Positions 1 through 9,560 of a stretch of 64,000 nucleotides of DNA are shown here, in pieces. The stretch's first letter is position 1, and every line of letters starts with the position of its first letter. The notes below the pieces were generated by a model that was not told the DNA's origin, made no database searches, and saw nothing but the letters and a program-made list of their open reading frames with translations. Position numbers and translations under genes: made by a program. The stretch lies in contig NZ_CP016449.1 of assembly GCF_001713375.1 (NCBI RefSeq), forward strand, positions 1,612,001 through 1,676,000, written 5' to 3'. This DNA comes from Hydrogenophaga sp. RAC07 (GTDB lineage Bacteria > Pseudomonadota > Gammaproteobacteria > Burkholderiales > Burkholderiaceae_C).

Positions 1-222
1 CGTCAGATCGGCCACGATGCGCTTGAGCCTGGCGTTCTCGTCCTCAAGCATCTTCAGGCGCTTGAGCTCGCTCACGCCCAGGTCCCCGAACTTCTTCTTC
101 CATGTGTAGTACGTCGCTTCGGACACGCCGATCTGGCGACACACGTCGACCACCGGTGTGCCTGACTCAGCCAATCGCAGCGCGTACGCGATCTGCTCCT
201 CTGAAAATCTCGATCTCTTCAT
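1..222 (-). CDS. IS407-type IS3-family transposase OrfA, 5' part (cut by window edge)
   Basis: The reverse strand reads a continuous 74-codon frame from an ATG at 222 to the window edge. It begins MKRSRFSEEQIAYALRLAES and holds a helix-turn-helix (about residues 20-45, GVSEATYYTWKKKFG) followed by a leucine-zipper-like stretch (LKRLKMLEDENARLKR). This is the DNA-binding OrfA half of IS407/IS2-like elements; OrfB with the DDE domain would lie outside the window to the left. AAGGAG lies about 6-11 bases upstream of the ATG on the reverse strand. Whether the element is complete cannot be seen. Confidence 0.88.
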   Translation of the reverse strand, partial: MKRSRFSEEQIAYALRLAESGTPVVDVCRQIGVSEATYYTWKKKFGDLGVSELKRLKMLEDENARLKRIVADLT

Positions 223-282
223 TGCTTCTCCTTGCGCCCCTTCGGGCTTGCCGGAAAGCAACCGTACCTCTAGTTTTGAAAA

Positions 283-306
283 GTCCGGAATTCGGGGGAG
301 ACGTCA
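283..306 (-). mobile_element. Probable terminal inverted repeat of the left (IS407-like) element
   Basis: On the reverse strand this reads TGACGTCTCCCCCGAATTCC and then GGAC, the TGA..CCCCC..CCGGAC form typical of IS3-family ends, placed 60-85 bases upstream of the minus-strand orfA. The same-orientation motif GTCCGG..GGGGGA recurs at 1482-1505 at the right end of the neighbouring element. The assignment is an inference from form and position; the partner end lies outside the window. Confidence 0.45.
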
Positions 307-317
307 AGGAGATAGGC

Positions 318-614
318 ATGACAAGAACCCGAAGGAGCTTCACGGACGAGTTCAAACGTGAAGCAGTGAAGCTGTGCAAGCAGCCAGGAGCCACGGTCAT
401 GAACATTGCGCGGGACCTGGGTATCCAGAACAGCGTGCTCAGACGTTGGGTCACCCAGGAGCGTGGCGGGGTGTTGGACCTCAGGCCGAACCGGCCGCTT
501 CGCAGTGAGGCCGCCGCCGAGGTGGAGCGGTTGCAACGCGAACTGCGACGTGTGACCACGGAGCGCGACATCCTAAAAAAAGCGCTCGGCTACTTTGCCA
601 AGGACCCGCAGTGA
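318..614 (+). CDS. IS3-family transposase OrfA
   Basis: A 98-residue protein starting MTRTRRSFTDEFKREAVKL with a helix-turn-helix (about residues 7-50) and a heptad-like C-terminal stretch (VERLQRELRRVTTERDILKKAL) typical of IS3 OrfA. The ATG at 318 was chosen over the upstream in-frame start at 102 because AAGGAGATAGGC sits just before it and homology to the family begins there. OrfA binds the IS ends and supplies the N-terminal part of the OrfAB transposase. Its stop overlaps the orfB start. Confidence 0.9.
   Translation: MTRTRRSFTDEFKREAVKLCKQPGATVMNIARDLGIQNSVLRRWVTQERGGVLDLRPNRPLRSEAAAEVERLQRELRRVTTERDILKKALGYFAKDPQ
575..582 (+). promoter_or_regulatory. Programmed -1 frameshift site A7G between orfA and orfB
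   Basis: Seven A followed by G (575-582) lie in the codons for ILKKAL near the end of orfA. Frame 2, which is the -1 frame, is open from here through to the orfB start at 611, so slippage would give an OrfAB fusion. This is the standard expression mode in the IS3 family; slippage itself is inferred. Confidence 0.75.
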
Positions 615-1474
615 AGTACGGCTTCATTGCGCGGCATCGTAGTGTCTGGCCCACCCGCACCATGTGTCGGGTTCTGGCGGTCTCCCACAGCGGCTTCTAT
701 GAATGGATGGGCAGAGCGCCGAGCCAGCGCAGCCAGGACGACGCCAGGCTCGCCCGCCTAATCCGAGAGAGCTTCGAGCTCAGCGACCGCACCTACGGTA
801 GTCCACGCGTCTGGCACGACCTTCGAGCGCTGGGCGAGAGTTGCGGGATGAACCGGGTCATCCGGCTGATGCATCTGGCCAAGCTGCAAGCTCGCCACAA
901 GCGACGCAGGCCACCTGGCGATACAGGCAGCAGGCTTGAGAACCACAACGCGCCCAACCATCTGCAGCGCGACTTCCAGGCCAGTGGCCCGAACCAGAAG
1001 TGGGTGGCCGACTTCACCTACATCTGGACGGCTGAGGGCTGGCTGTATGCGGCAGCGGTGATGGACCTGTACTCACGCCGTATCGTGGGGTGGTCGATGA
1101 GCGACACCATGCAGGCCAAGATGGTGAGCGACGCTTTGTTGATGGCCCTTTGGCGGCGCGGCAAACCCAGCTCGCTGATGCATCAATCGGACCAGGGAAG
1201 TCAGTACACCAGCGACGACTTCCAGCAGTTGCTCAAGGCACAGGACATCACCTGCAGCATGAGCCGTCGTGGTGAATGCTGGGACAACGCCGCGATGGAG
1301 AGCTTCTTCTCATCCATGAAGACCGAGAGGCTCAGCCGCAAGGTCTACCGGACGAGGGAACAAGCCAGGTCCGACGTGTTCGATTACATTGAGCGCTTCT
1401 ACAACCCGGTGCGCAAACACTCAAAGCTAGACTTCCTCAGCCCAGTCGACTTTGAGCAAGGCTTAATGGGCTAA
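611..1474 (+). CDS. IS3-family transposase OrfB (DDE integrase domain)
   Basis: A 287-residue protein with an HTH_21-type region (about 45-105) and an rve integrase core (about 125-225). The catalytic triad is visible: D134 in KWVADFTY, D194 in HQSDQGSQYTS, and E230 in ECWDNAAMESFF, with 35 residues between the last two (DD35E). The separate start is GTG at 611, overlapping the orfA stop, but the functional product is probably the frameshift fusion OrfAB. Nothing is truncated, so the element looks catalytically competent apart from its unclear left end. Confidence 0.92.
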   Translation: MKYGFIARHRSVWPTRTMCRVLAVSHSGFYEWMGRAPSQRSQDDARLARLIRESFELSDRTYGSPRVWHDLRALGESCGMNRVIRLMHLAKLQARHKRRRPPGDTGSRLENHNAPNHLQRDFQASGPNQKWVADFTYIWTAEGWLYAAAVMDLYSRRIVGWSMSDTMQAKMVSDALLMALWRRGKPSSLMHQSDQGSQYTSDDFQQLLKAQDITCSMSRRGECWDNAAMESFFSSMKTERLSRKVYRTREQARSDVFDYIERFYNPVRKHSKLDFLSPVDFEQGLMG

Positions 1475-1561
1475 GCAAACCGTCCGGGAAACTGGGGGAA
1501 GCCCATGGTGGGGAAATTCCCTACTTCCACCTGGTTCAGGTTTTCAAGGGGACTTCAATAT

Positions 1562-3763
1562 CTAGTTTGCAGGTGCTAAGGCCCAAGTTGGATCTTTTTG
1601 CATTGCTGCAGGTAGGCTTGGTGTCATCGTTGCCCACGATTTATAAGCCTGCGTAGCGCCCGTCGTTCCAATATCAGCCGCATTGGACAACATGGCTGCA
1701 CCGTTGGCTGCATAGCCAAGGGCGGAGGACGGATATGCGTCGGCGAGAATACCGGTGGAGCCGCAGGCGACGCCTGGCCAATTCAGCTGAAACAACTCAG
1801 TCCATGTTGTTGCTGGCGCGCTATCGTCGTAGCGCACATTTATGTAGTTCGCTGGTGCATGCGTCAGGCAATAACCCTCGGATTGTTTCAAAAACCGTTG
1901 GACCTGAAACTTGCTCATCCAATCATGCATTTCTTTGGCCAGCGGGTCTCCGTCTTTTGCAAGCAGACCGATGACGAGAGTGAAAAAGTCTCCTTGCCAG
2001 ATACTGGCTATTTTTGATCCCGGAACTGCCGTCAGTACGTTCATGGGGGACACCTTGGTGGTGTCGGAGTTGCGTGCGTAGTTAGTCACATACCACGTGA
2101 GGTTGTTCTGCAGCCGCTTCTCAAAATAGGGCTTCATCGGGTGGGCATCTGGCAAAGCTCTCGCTGCTTCGCCGATAGAACGCAGACTCCAAGCTTGACC
2201 TCGGAGCTGATTCTCTTTGATCAACCCAGCCGTTTGTCCTCTAAGACCTGGATTGACGGCAGCCATGTTCCAACTTGCCCAAAACATCACTTCGTCCAGA
2301 TAAAACGCGTCTCCCGTGACAAGGTACGGAACGTATGAAAAGGACGGTTGGTGAGCGCTATCCACCGTCCACATGGTTTGCTGGTCTGCCATCGCTGGCA
2401 GTGCATCTTGCGGGCACGAGGTGCCGAACACCAATGCAACGCAGGGGTGACGGTCGAGGTCCAGTGGTTGATCGGATGCAAGATCTCGAAAGTGAACGGG
2501 TATACCCGCTGCAGCGTCTGCGTTTGCCAACATCGAATCGAGTGCACGCTGATCCTGGGTAGTCAGGTAGAGCGCTGTCCACCTTGGAACGGGTCCAATG
2601 TCGGAGCGCCCTCCTGTCATTGGGAAGTAGGGCGTAATGAAAGCCTTACCCATGGGTTTGGTATCTGCTGCAGCCAGCGCCGATGCCTCAGCAGAAAGCA
2701 CGCTTTCCTTCACGGTGGCAGCTCCCTCATAAAGCTTCTGGTTGTAGTTCCAGATAGCGCCGCTGGCCATGAAGTACGGCATGTGGTGGCGTACCTTCGC
2801 GCTCACTTGCGGGCCTGTCCAGAACACCTTGTGCCAACGCGAATGGTGGTTGTGTGTGAACGGTTCTTGGACAAATGTGTTTCCGCCGTGCGTTACCTTC
2901 ACGTCATAAGTAAGGTTGCCTGGGGCTGCCTCATAGGCCCAGGCGTTTTCGATCACCATGTCTGTGCGGACCTTTTTCCCGTCGGCGAACAGGCGGGTGT
3001 GCAGCCTTGCAGTCAGCTGTGGATGTACCACGTTGGTCACTGGGTCCTTCAGACGGGCCACAGTGGTGTACTCCTGCACCGCCGGTCCATCCAGGCGGCG
3101 AGCTGCTCCAGAGGAGACGGCAGACTTCAACAGTTGAGCCGAGTCAGACACCAAAGACATGGGGGTCGTGTACGACCTGAGCGTGTTCTGACTGATGGGC
3201 GCTGCTCCGCCATAACTGAAGCTGACCGTAAAGGCGCCTGCCTTGGGCGATACGGTGCTGAGCCACATCTTTTCGTAAGCGTCGCCCATGCGGTTGACTT
3301 TGTACACCGCGCTATTCGAATTCACGCGTGACATGAATGCGGCTGCGATTTTGCTCAGGGTTTCCCAGCCGCCACCTGCCATCGTGGAATCAACGGTGAC
3401 GGAATGGCTTTCAGTTGCAGGGCCATTGAGGGTGAGCGTGATGACTTGACCAACAAGAAACGGGGTCCCGGCGGTCTGGCCGTTTCGGTTTCCAAACCTT
3501 ACTTCGGTGAGTTGCGCGCCGTATACAGTCGCCTGAATCTTGAAATCGTAAAACGAAGGAACCTGAAAACTGCCACTCGAAGGTGCCGCTGCCCCCTTGA
3601 ACAAGTTGACGACTCTATTTTCGCCGGGCATCAGTTTGGGGATCTGGGCGCTGATCACAGCAAAGCGGGCAGTACCGTCTGGGCGCGTTGAGACTTCGTT
3701 GGCCTGAAAGACGACGTTGTTGTTGGAGCTGTCACGAGCGATCAAGCCGGACTCAGCGGGTTT
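1562..3763 (-). pseudogene. Large secreted protein, C-terminal part after in-frame TGA
   Basis: This is about 733 codons in the same frame as the lipoprotein N-terminus at 3764-4237, separated from it only by a TGA at 3764-3766. A possible internal TTG start at 3745 gives a 727-residue product but lacks any export signal. The sequence has a beta-rich first half (SARFAVIS, SFSYGGAAPI) and a helix-rich second half with many Trp/Tyr residues, resembling an alpha/alpha-toroid surface or carbohydrate-active protein. I do not recognise the family. The right end of the IS3 element lies only about 56 bases beyond its 3' end. Because the frame is otherwise intact, the lesion is recent, or is a base-call error. 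Confidence 0.7.
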
Positions 3764-4237
<474 letters not shown>

Positions 4238-4764
4238 GGATGCTTTGGTATTCAGTTTGTCGGCCTGCGGGCTGTTGCTTGTGCAGGCTGGGCAAGGGGA
4301 CATGGGCAACTTGGACGTGGTCTGGTGTCACGCGTGATTTTTTTCACGCCACCTGTTGCACCTATCTCGACGACAACGGGTTGGACTTTAGGTGGGCAGT
4401 CCGTGAATTTCGTCACCAACCGGACGGGACGCCAATTGAGAACGATGTGTGGAAATTGGCATTAATAAGCGGTGCATTTGCGAGGATCAAAGGTCATTCG
4501 CTGGCAAGTCGATACGGGCAGGCGAGGAGACCGGTGAGGACGGCCTCGCAAGCTGTTGTGTCGTAAGTGAGTGAGGGAGCAGGCCGCTGCTGGAGCGGAC
4601 CGCACGAGACACTGGAGGTAAGGCTTGGTGGGCGGCGCGATTCTGCCGGGCAGTTGAAACGAATTCGTCAGGCGCTGTAACGAATTGAAAGCCCGCTCAC
4701 AATGAAATGGGAATTCTGCTTTGGATTACTACCAATGCAGAATTCCCCTGTGGCCAATTAACGC
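4238..4764. other. Non-coding interval upstream of the broken lipoprotein gene
   Basis: There is no convincing gene in this 527-base stretch. It is less GC-rich than its surroundings. It holds two inverted repeats: GCGTGA-T6-TCACGC at 4332-4349, about 95 bases upstream of the lipoprotein start and thus a possible operator, and an 11-base repeat at 4709-4747 described separately. I saw no clear -35/-10 pair. Confidence 0.5.
4709..4747 (-). terminator. Inverted repeat downstream of the beta-helix gene, possible terminator
   Basis: GGGAATTCTGC (4709-4719) and its exact complement GCAGAATTCCC (4737-4747) are separated by 17 bases. The structure lies 18 bases past the stop of the minus-strand gene at 4765, as expected for a terminator or mRNA-stabilising hairpin, but there is no strong U-tract. 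Confidence 0.45.
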
Positions 4765-6171
4765 TTATTGGCTCAATGCGCCAGGCAGGCTGCCGGGAGC
4801 CCGCGGCTGGCGGTAAAAGTCGTCCTGGAGGCTTTTGAAGCTGAGTACTCGTTCGGGCGGTTGCCGCCAGTCCAAAAGTAGTCCATCTGTATTCACGAAG
4901 GCGCTGCCGTGGTTCAGCGTTTCGTTGAATTCGGCGGTGATCCGGGAGCCGTCCCGGGCTCTTGCAACACCTTCATACAGGTTTCCGTACAGACGTGCCT
5001 GCGCCAAAGTGCCTCGCGTGGCCACGCCGCTTGTGTTGATGAGCGTGTTGTGCGCCAGCACGATCTGATTGCTCTGGTTCACATCGAGCCCGGTGTCGTT
5101 GCAGTGGGCCACGATGTTGTTGGCGGCCAGGCCCAGACGGTGTTCATAGGCTTGGCAGGTGCCGTCTCTGCACACGGCCGGGCCGGTACCTCCGCCCCCG
5201 AACGAAATGCCCACCCGTGCGCCGGGTCGAGAGATGTCATTCGGTGTACAGATGACGAGGTTGCGTTCGATGCGGCCGCCTTCGCTGGCGCCTTTCATGA
5301 AGAGGCCGTAAGACACCTTGTTGCCATCGCGCTTGACGAAGTTGCTCACCAGGTTGTCTTGCACCCGCCAGTGGTTCGCACCCACCAAATCAAACGGCAC
5401 CACGGGTTTGGTGGTGGCGCGCTCGCTGGTGTTGGTGAGCGTGTTGTGGGCCAGCATCCCGTGGTCGGGCCAGTCACCGTTGTAGCCATTCACCTTGATG
5501 TGCGTATTGAAGTCGGTGATGCGGTTGTTGCGGATGGTGGTGAAGGCCGCCCGGCCCACCACATGAAAGGCGTGTTCGCAGTCATCGTGGCGCTTGCACA
5601 CGCCGCGTATGTCCAGGTTCTCAAACGTCCAGTACGGCCGGTCGACCAGGATGCCTTCGACCTGGCCGAACTGAAACCACACTGCGCCGGGCCGCTCGGC
5701 ACTGAGCACGATGGGTGCGTCCGAACGGCCCTCGTTTCCCAGGCGCATTTTCAAACTGAAGGGGTACAGGCCGGGCGCCACCACGATGCGCGTACCTGCC
5801 TTGGCCTGCAGCAGCGCCTGGCGAATGGCCTGTGGGCTGTCCACGTGTATTTGCTGGCTGATTCCTGCAATGGGTTCTTTCAACGCAGTGGCCTGCCGAC
5901 CCTTACCCAGCGTGGGCAGCGGGCCTGCGGGCGGCTCGCGTTCAAAGTGGCGTTGTGCGGCGTGCAGCGGCGGCAGCAGCACGGCTTCCAGTTTGTTGTG
6001 CCCTTCCAGCCGCCGCTTCAGGTACCTGATGATTTCTTGCGGGCTGCGGCTGTTGGCTTCGGCCACCAGGTTCTGGCCGGTGGGCGTGAGGGTCAGCAAG
6101 GCTGCCGCAGCTGCGGTGAGCAATAGCGCACACAAAGCGAGCCAGGCTGTCCAGCGGGTCAGACGTCGCAT
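4765..6171 (-). CDS. Right-handed parallel beta-helix protein (polysaccharide lyase-like)
   Basis: A 468-residue protein from the ATG at 6171, chosen because it places a signal/anchor helix at the N-terminus (MRRLTRWTAWLALCALLLTA); an upstream in-frame ATG at 6258 would add 29 residues of poor quality. After a short linker come repeated short strands with Asn ladders (NNRITDF, HNTLTN, ERNLVICT, NNIVAHCNDTG, HNTLINTSG), the pattern of pectate-lyase/chondroitinase-B beta-helices. A role in trimming or binding exopolysaccharide in the periplasm fits the divergent UDP-glucose dehydrogenase next door. Catalytic residues cannot be assigned with confidence. Confidence 0.75.
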   Translation of the reverse strand: MRRLTRWTAWLALCALLLTAAAAALLTLTPTGQNLVAEANSRSPQEIIRYLKRRLEGHNKLEAVLLPPLHAAQRHFEREPPAGPLPTLGKGRQATALKEPIAGISQQIHVDSPQAIRQALLQAKAGTRIVVAPGLYPFSLKMRLGNEGRSDAPIVLSAERPGAVWFQFGQVEGILVDRPYWTFENLDIRGVCKRHDDCEHAFHVVGRAAFTTIRNNRITDFNTHIKVNGYNGDWPDHGMLAHNTLTNTSERATTKPVVPFDLVGANHWRVQDNLVSNFVKRDGNKVSYGLFMKGASEGGRIERNLVICTPNDISRPGARVGISFGGGGTGPAVCRDGTCQAYEHRLGLAANNIVAHCNDTGLDVNQSNQIVLAHNTLINTSGVATRGTLAQARLYGNLYEGVARARDGSRITAEFNETLNHGSAFVNTDGLLLDWRQPPERVLSFKSLQDDFYRQPRAPGSLPGALSQ

Positions 6172-6269
6172 GCGTGTAGTGCCTCGTTGTGTGTCTTTGA
6201 ATACATAGTGCCTCGCTATGATGCATGGTTCATTCAACCGGCCCAAGCGCCGCATCAATTCAGCACAAC

Positions 6270-7592
6270 ATGAAAATCACAGTGGTTGGAACCGGGTACG
6301 TGGGCTTGGTCAGTGGGGCGTGTTTGTCGGAGGTGGGCAACGACGTGTTGTGCCTCGACGTGAACCCGGACAAGATCCGCATTCTGGAAGAGGGGGGCAT
6401 CCCGATCTTCGAACCGGGCCTGCAGGAGATGGTGCAACGCAACGTGGCGGCGGGGCGCCTGCGCTTCACCACCGACGTGTCCCGCGCCGTGCACCACGGC
6501 ACAATCCAGTTCATTGCCGTGGGCACGCCGCCCGACGAAGACGGCTCGGCCGACATGCAATACGTGCTGGCCGCGGCGCGCAACATCGGCCGCCTCATGA
6601 CCGACTACAAGGTGGTGGTGGACAAGAGCACGGTGCCGGTGGGCACGGCCGACCGGGTGAACGAAGCCATTGCCGACGAACTGCGCCAGCGCGGTGTGGC
6701 CACACCGTATGCCGTGGTGTCCAACCCCGAATTCCTGAAAGAGGGCGCCGCGGTTGAAGACTTCATGCGGCCCGACCGCATCATCGTGGGTGCGAACGAC
6801 GAGCAGGCCGTTCACCTCATGCGCGCCATTTACGCGCCGTTTCAGCGCAACCGCGAACGCCTCATCGTTACCGATGTGCGCAGCGCCGAACTCACCAAAT
6901 ACGCAGCCAACGCGATGCTGGCCACGCGCATCAGTTTCATGAATGAGCTGGCCAACCTGGCCGAGGCGCTGGGCGCCGACATTGAAATGGTGCGCCAGGG
7001 CATGGGCTCCGACCCGCGCATCGGCTATCACTTTCTGTACCCCGGCGCGGGCTACGGCGGCTCGTGTTTCCCCAAAGATGTGAAGGCGCTGATCAAAACC
7101 GCGTCCGACCAGGGTGGGCTGGACCTCAAGGTGTTGACCGCCGTGGAAGCCGCCAACGACGCGCAAAAGCATGTGTTGGGGCGCAAGGTGAAGCAGCGCC
7201 TGGGTGACGACCTCAAGGGCCGCCACTTCGCCGTGTGGGGCCTGGCCTTCAAGCCCAACACCGACGACATGCGCGAAGCCCCCAGCCTGGAGCTGCTGGC
7301 CGACCTGCTGGCCGCCGGCGCTACCGCCACGGTGTACGACCCGGTGGCCATGCACGAAGCCCAGCGCGTGTTGGGCGACGAGCCCCGCATCACCTACGCC
7401 AACAACCCCAACGACGCGTTGGTGGACGCCGACGCGCTGGTCATCGTGACCGAGTGGAAGGAATTCCGCAGCCCGGACTTTGACCTGATCAAGCAGCGCC
7501 TCAAGCAGCCGCTGATCGTGGACGGCCGCAACCTGTATGACCCGGCGCTGGTGCGCGGCATGGGCTTCGACTACCTGGCCATCGGCCGCTGA
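6270..7592 (+). CDS. ugd: UDP-glucose 6-dehydrogenase
   Basis: A 440-residue cytosolic enzyme that oxidises UDP-glucose twice with NAD to UDP-glucuronate, a sugar donor for acidic exopolysaccharide. It shows the N-terminal Rossmann motif [19 protein letters not shown], the substrate segment [10 protein letters not shown], and the catalytic Cys (about residue 266) in GGSCFPKD, followed by the C-terminal UDP-binding domain. The ATG at 6270 is preferred to an upstream in-frame start at 6225 because the dinucleotide fold begins directly there. The next gene follows after 31 bases in the same direction, so the two are probably co-transcribed. Confidence 0.96.
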   Translation: MKITVVGTGYVGLVSGACLSEVGNDVLCLDVNPDKIRILEEGGIPIFEPGLQEMVQRNVAAGRLRFTTDVSRAVHHGTIQFIAVGTPPDEDGSADMQYVLAAARNIGRLMTDYKVVVDKSTVPVGTADRVNEAIADELRQRGVATPYAVVSNPEFLKEGAAVEDFMRPDRIIVGANDEQAVHLMRAIYAPFQRNRERLIVTDVRSAELTKYAANAMLATRISFMNELANLAEALGADIEMVRQGMGSDPRIGYHFLYPGAGYGGSCFPKDVKALIKTASDQGGLDLKVLTAVEAANDAQKHVLGRKVKQRLGDDLKGRHFAVWGLAFKPNTDDMREAPSLELLADLLAAGATATVYDPVAMHEAQRVLGDEPRITYANNPNDALVDADALVIVTEWKEFRSPDFDLIKQRLKQPLIVDGRNLYDPALVRGMGFDYLAIGR

Positions 7593-7623
7593 TTGAGCGG
7601 GCGGAGCAGGGCCACTGCGTTTC

Positions 7624-8598
7624 ATGGCCATTGACCTGTTCCAGTCCGAAGCCTGGTTTGCCCACCTGCTGGCGCACGGCTTCGAGCGCCAGCCCCGCCA
7701 CTTTCCCTTGCCGCTGGCGCCTGGCGTCTGCCTCCAGCTCATGCAGCAGGCAGGCGGTGAGCCGCTGAGCTCGCTGAGCAACTACTACAGCGGCCTCTAC
7801 GGCCCGCAGGGCGATGCGGGCACTGTGTCGCCCGAGCAATGGCAGGCGGCGGCGCAGGCCATGAAAGCGCTGCCAGGTGGCGCGGTGCTGCGCCTGCAGC
7901 CGCTGGACACTTCTGCGGACTGGTTACCACACCTGGAAGGCGGCCTGCGCGCAGCCGGCTACTGGACAGACCGGTACTTTGCCTTCGGCAACTGGTACCA
8001 GCCGGTGCCTGAGGGCGGGTTTGAAGCCTACTGGCCGATGCGACCTTCGGCCCTGCGAAATAGTGTCGACCGGGGCCGCCGACGCCTGGGCAAAGCGGGC
8101 GCATGGCGCATCGACATCCACAGCCAGGCATCAGACGCGCTGGAAGATGCGATTGCTGCGTACGAGGCGGTGTACGCCAAGAGCTGGAAGACACCCGAGC
8201 CTTGTCCCGAATTCATGCCAGGCCTCATTCGCCTGGCTGCCCGCCTGGGCTGGCTGCGCCTGGGTGTGCTCTGGCTCAACGGCGAACCCCTGGCCGCCCA
8301 GCTGTGGCTGGTGTGCCAGGGCAAGGCCAACATCTACAAGCTGGCCTACGTGCAGGGGTTCGAAAAGCTGTCCGCCGGCTCGGTGCTCACCACCGCACTC
8401 ATGCAACACACCATGGACGTGGACGGCGTGGGCGAGGTGGACTATCTGAGTGGTGACGACGCATACAAGGCAGACTGGATGGCGCTGCGGCGTGAGCGGG
8501 TGGGGCTGGTGGCGCTTGACAGGCGGAGCCTGTGTGGGGTGGCGGCTGCCGCGCGGCATTTTGCAGCGGTTTGGTGGCGCCGGCACCGCAAGGCTTGA
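7624..8598 (+). CDS. GNAT/FemAB-like acyltransferase of exopolysaccharide locus (CelD/BioF2-like)
   Basis: A 324-residue protein without signal peptide or membrane segments. The C-terminal half carries the BioF2/CelD-type acetyltransferase pattern (RNSVDRGRRRLGKAG, YAKSWKTPE, RLGVLWLNGEPLAAQLWLV, VDYLSGDDAYKADWM). Such proteins occur in exopolysaccharide and PEP-CTERM loci and are presumed to acylate sugar or envelope precursors. It follows ugd by 31 bases and ends before a bidirectional terminator. The substrate is unknown. Confidence 0.78.
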   Translation: MAIDLFQSEAWFAHLLAHGFERQPRHFPLPLAPGVCLQLMQQAGGEPLSSLSNYYSGLYGPQGDAGTVSPEQWQAAAQAMKALPGGAVLRLQPLDTSADWLPHLEGGLRAAGYWTDRYFAFGNWYQPVPEGGFEAYWPMRPSALRNSVDRGRRRLGKAGAWRIDIHSQASDALEDAIAAYEAVYAKSWKTPEPCPEFMPGLIRLAARLGWLRLGVLWLNGEPLAAQLWLVCQGKANIYKLAYVQGFEKLSAGSVLTTALMQHTMDVDGVGEVDYLSGDDAYKADWMALRRERVGLVALDRRSLCGVAAAARHFAAVWWRRHRKA

Positions 8599-8613
8599 GC
8601 TGAGCAGAAATGC

Positions 8614-8640
8614 AAAAAGGGTGGCAGAGCCACCCTTTTT
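8614..8640. terminator. Bidirectional rho-independent terminator
   Basis: AAAAAGGGTGGC, a short AGA loop and GCCACCCTTTTT form a strong hairpin with A- and T-tracts on either side. It serves the + strand GNAT gene ending at 8598 and the minus-strand PEP-CTERM gene ending at 8665. The same 27 bases recur at 9510-9536. Confidence 0.9.
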
Positions 8641-8664
8641 AATGCATGCGGTTCCGAAGAACGA

Positions 8665-9357
8665 TCAGGCTTGTTTTTGCTTGCGACGCGAAGCTGCGGC
8701 CAAGCCGGCGAGGCCAAGGCCCAGCAGTGCGAGCGAGCCTGGCTCGGGCACGCCGACCGGAGGATTGCCGGCAATGACATAGACTTGGTCGATTACCACG
8801 TCTTTGGCGGGGACACCATTGGTGTTGAACACGAATTCAACCAGGTAGTTGCCTGCCAGCAGGTCGGCCGCACCGGCAAACGTTTGCCAGGTGGTGACTG
8901 GGCCCGTGCTCACGGCATAGTTGGCAAGTTGCACGGTGGCAATCACGCCGGAGAAGGTGGCGTCGTAGAAGTTGGCGTAGCCGTTGGCGGGTGCGTAGGC
9001 GCTGAATCCGATTTGGTACATGCCGCCGGTGCTGACCGTGATCGACTGCGACAAGCTCTGGTTGACCGTGCGGTCACTGACAAAGTAGGCAGCGCGATCG
9101 CCCACGGCGTCGGGTGAGTTGGTCGGTGCGTTGTTCTGTGGAACGGCTTCGCCGAAGGCGCCGGTGGGGTAGCCCGCGGCGGAGTTGTAGAAGATGGCCA
9201 CGGGCGGAAAGCCCTGGCTATCGGTCCCACCAATAGTCCAGCCCGTAAGTCCGCTCTCAAAACTGCCGTTGGACACAAGGTTGACAGGGAGGGCGCTGGC
9301 CACGCCAGCTGCCAAGGCAAACAACAGGCCTACGGCGGTTTTCGAGATGGATTTCAT
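8665..9357 (-). CDS. PEP-CTERM sorting domain protein
   Basis: A 230-residue exported protein: Sec signal peptide (MKSISKTAVGLLFALAAGVASA), then a beta-sandwich-like domain opening NLVSNGSFESGLTGW, common in carbohydrate-binding and choice-of-anchor families. The C-terminal exosortase signal is VPEPGSLALLG, a hydrophobic helix and RRKQKQA. XrtA-type exosortase should cut near the PEP motif and hand the protein to the surface. The last 28 residues are identical to those of the next PEP-CTERM protein. A sigma-54 promoter lies 36-51 bases upstream. The binding partner is unknown. Confidence 0.92.
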   Translation of the reverse strand: MKSISKTAVGLLFALAAGVASALPVNLVSNGSFESGLTGWTIGGTDSQGFPPVAIFYNSAAGYPTGAFGEAVPQNNAPTNSPDAVGDRAAYFVSDRTVNQSLSQSITVSTGGMYQIGFSAYAPANGYANFYDATFSGVIATVQLANYAVSTGPVTTWQTFAGAADLLAGNYLVEFVFNTNGVPAKDVVIDQVYVIAGNPPVGVPEPGSLALLGLGLAGLAAASRRKQKQA

Positions 9358-9392
9358 AATTTCTTTCGGCGGGGTTTCGATGGTGCTTTACA

Positions 9393-9408
9393 AGCACAGT
9401 CTGTGCCA
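9393..9408 (-). promoter_or_regulatory. Sigma-54 promoter of PEP-CTERM gene 8665-9357
   Basis: The reverse strand reads TGGCACAGACTGTGCT, with GG and GC exactly 12 bases apart as in the sigma-54 -24/-12 consensus (TGGCAC-N5-TTGC). It is 36 bases upstream of the start codon, and a palindrome at 9471-9487 sits where an activator would bind. Confidence 0.8.
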
Positions 9409-9470
9409 AAGTAAAAAAATCAATGAATTCAATGGCGTTTGTGTGGCTCTGCGCGAGTCAGGCACGAGTA

Positions 9471-9487
9471 TGTCAAGAATGTCGACA
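9471..9487 (-). promoter_or_regulatory. Candidate PrsR enhancer site TGTC-N9-GACA
   Basis: TGTC-AAGAATGTC-GACA, centred 72 bases upstream of the -24 GG of the sigma-54 promoter. The same form occurs at 10433-10449 and 10545-10561 before the other two PEP-CTERM genes. Assignment to PrsR is an inference from regulator type and proximity. Confidence 0.6.
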
Positions 9488-9509
9488 GAAAAGCCAGGCT
9501 CCCAAAAGC

Positions 9510-9536
9510 AAAAAGGGTGGCAGAGCCACCCTTTTT
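9510..9536 (-). terminator. Rho-independent terminator of PEP-CTERM gene 9561-10325
   Basis: This is the same 27-base hairpin as at 8614-8640, with A/T tracts on both sides, 24 bases past the stop codon at 9561. Confidence 0.88.
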
Positions 9537-9560
9537 GATGTTGACGGTTCCGAAGAACGA

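Larger units (their letters stand above)
307..1505 (+). mobile_element. IS3-family element (orfA + orfB), left end apparently missing
   Basis: The segment carries a complete orfA/orfB pair with an A7G slippage site. The right terminal motif is at about 1482-1505 (GTCCGG..CTGGGGGAAGCCCA). No matching left inverted repeat is visible: the orfA ribosome-binding site (AAGGAG) begins directly after the end-like motif at 283-306. The simplest reading is that the left element inserted into the leader of this one, so its own left end lies beyond the window. No target duplication can be checked. Confidence 0.6.

Noticed and set aside
6255..7781. A 508-codon frame antisense to ugd
   Set aside because: It is the His/Val-rich shadow of a fully conserved UDP-glucose dehydrogenase.
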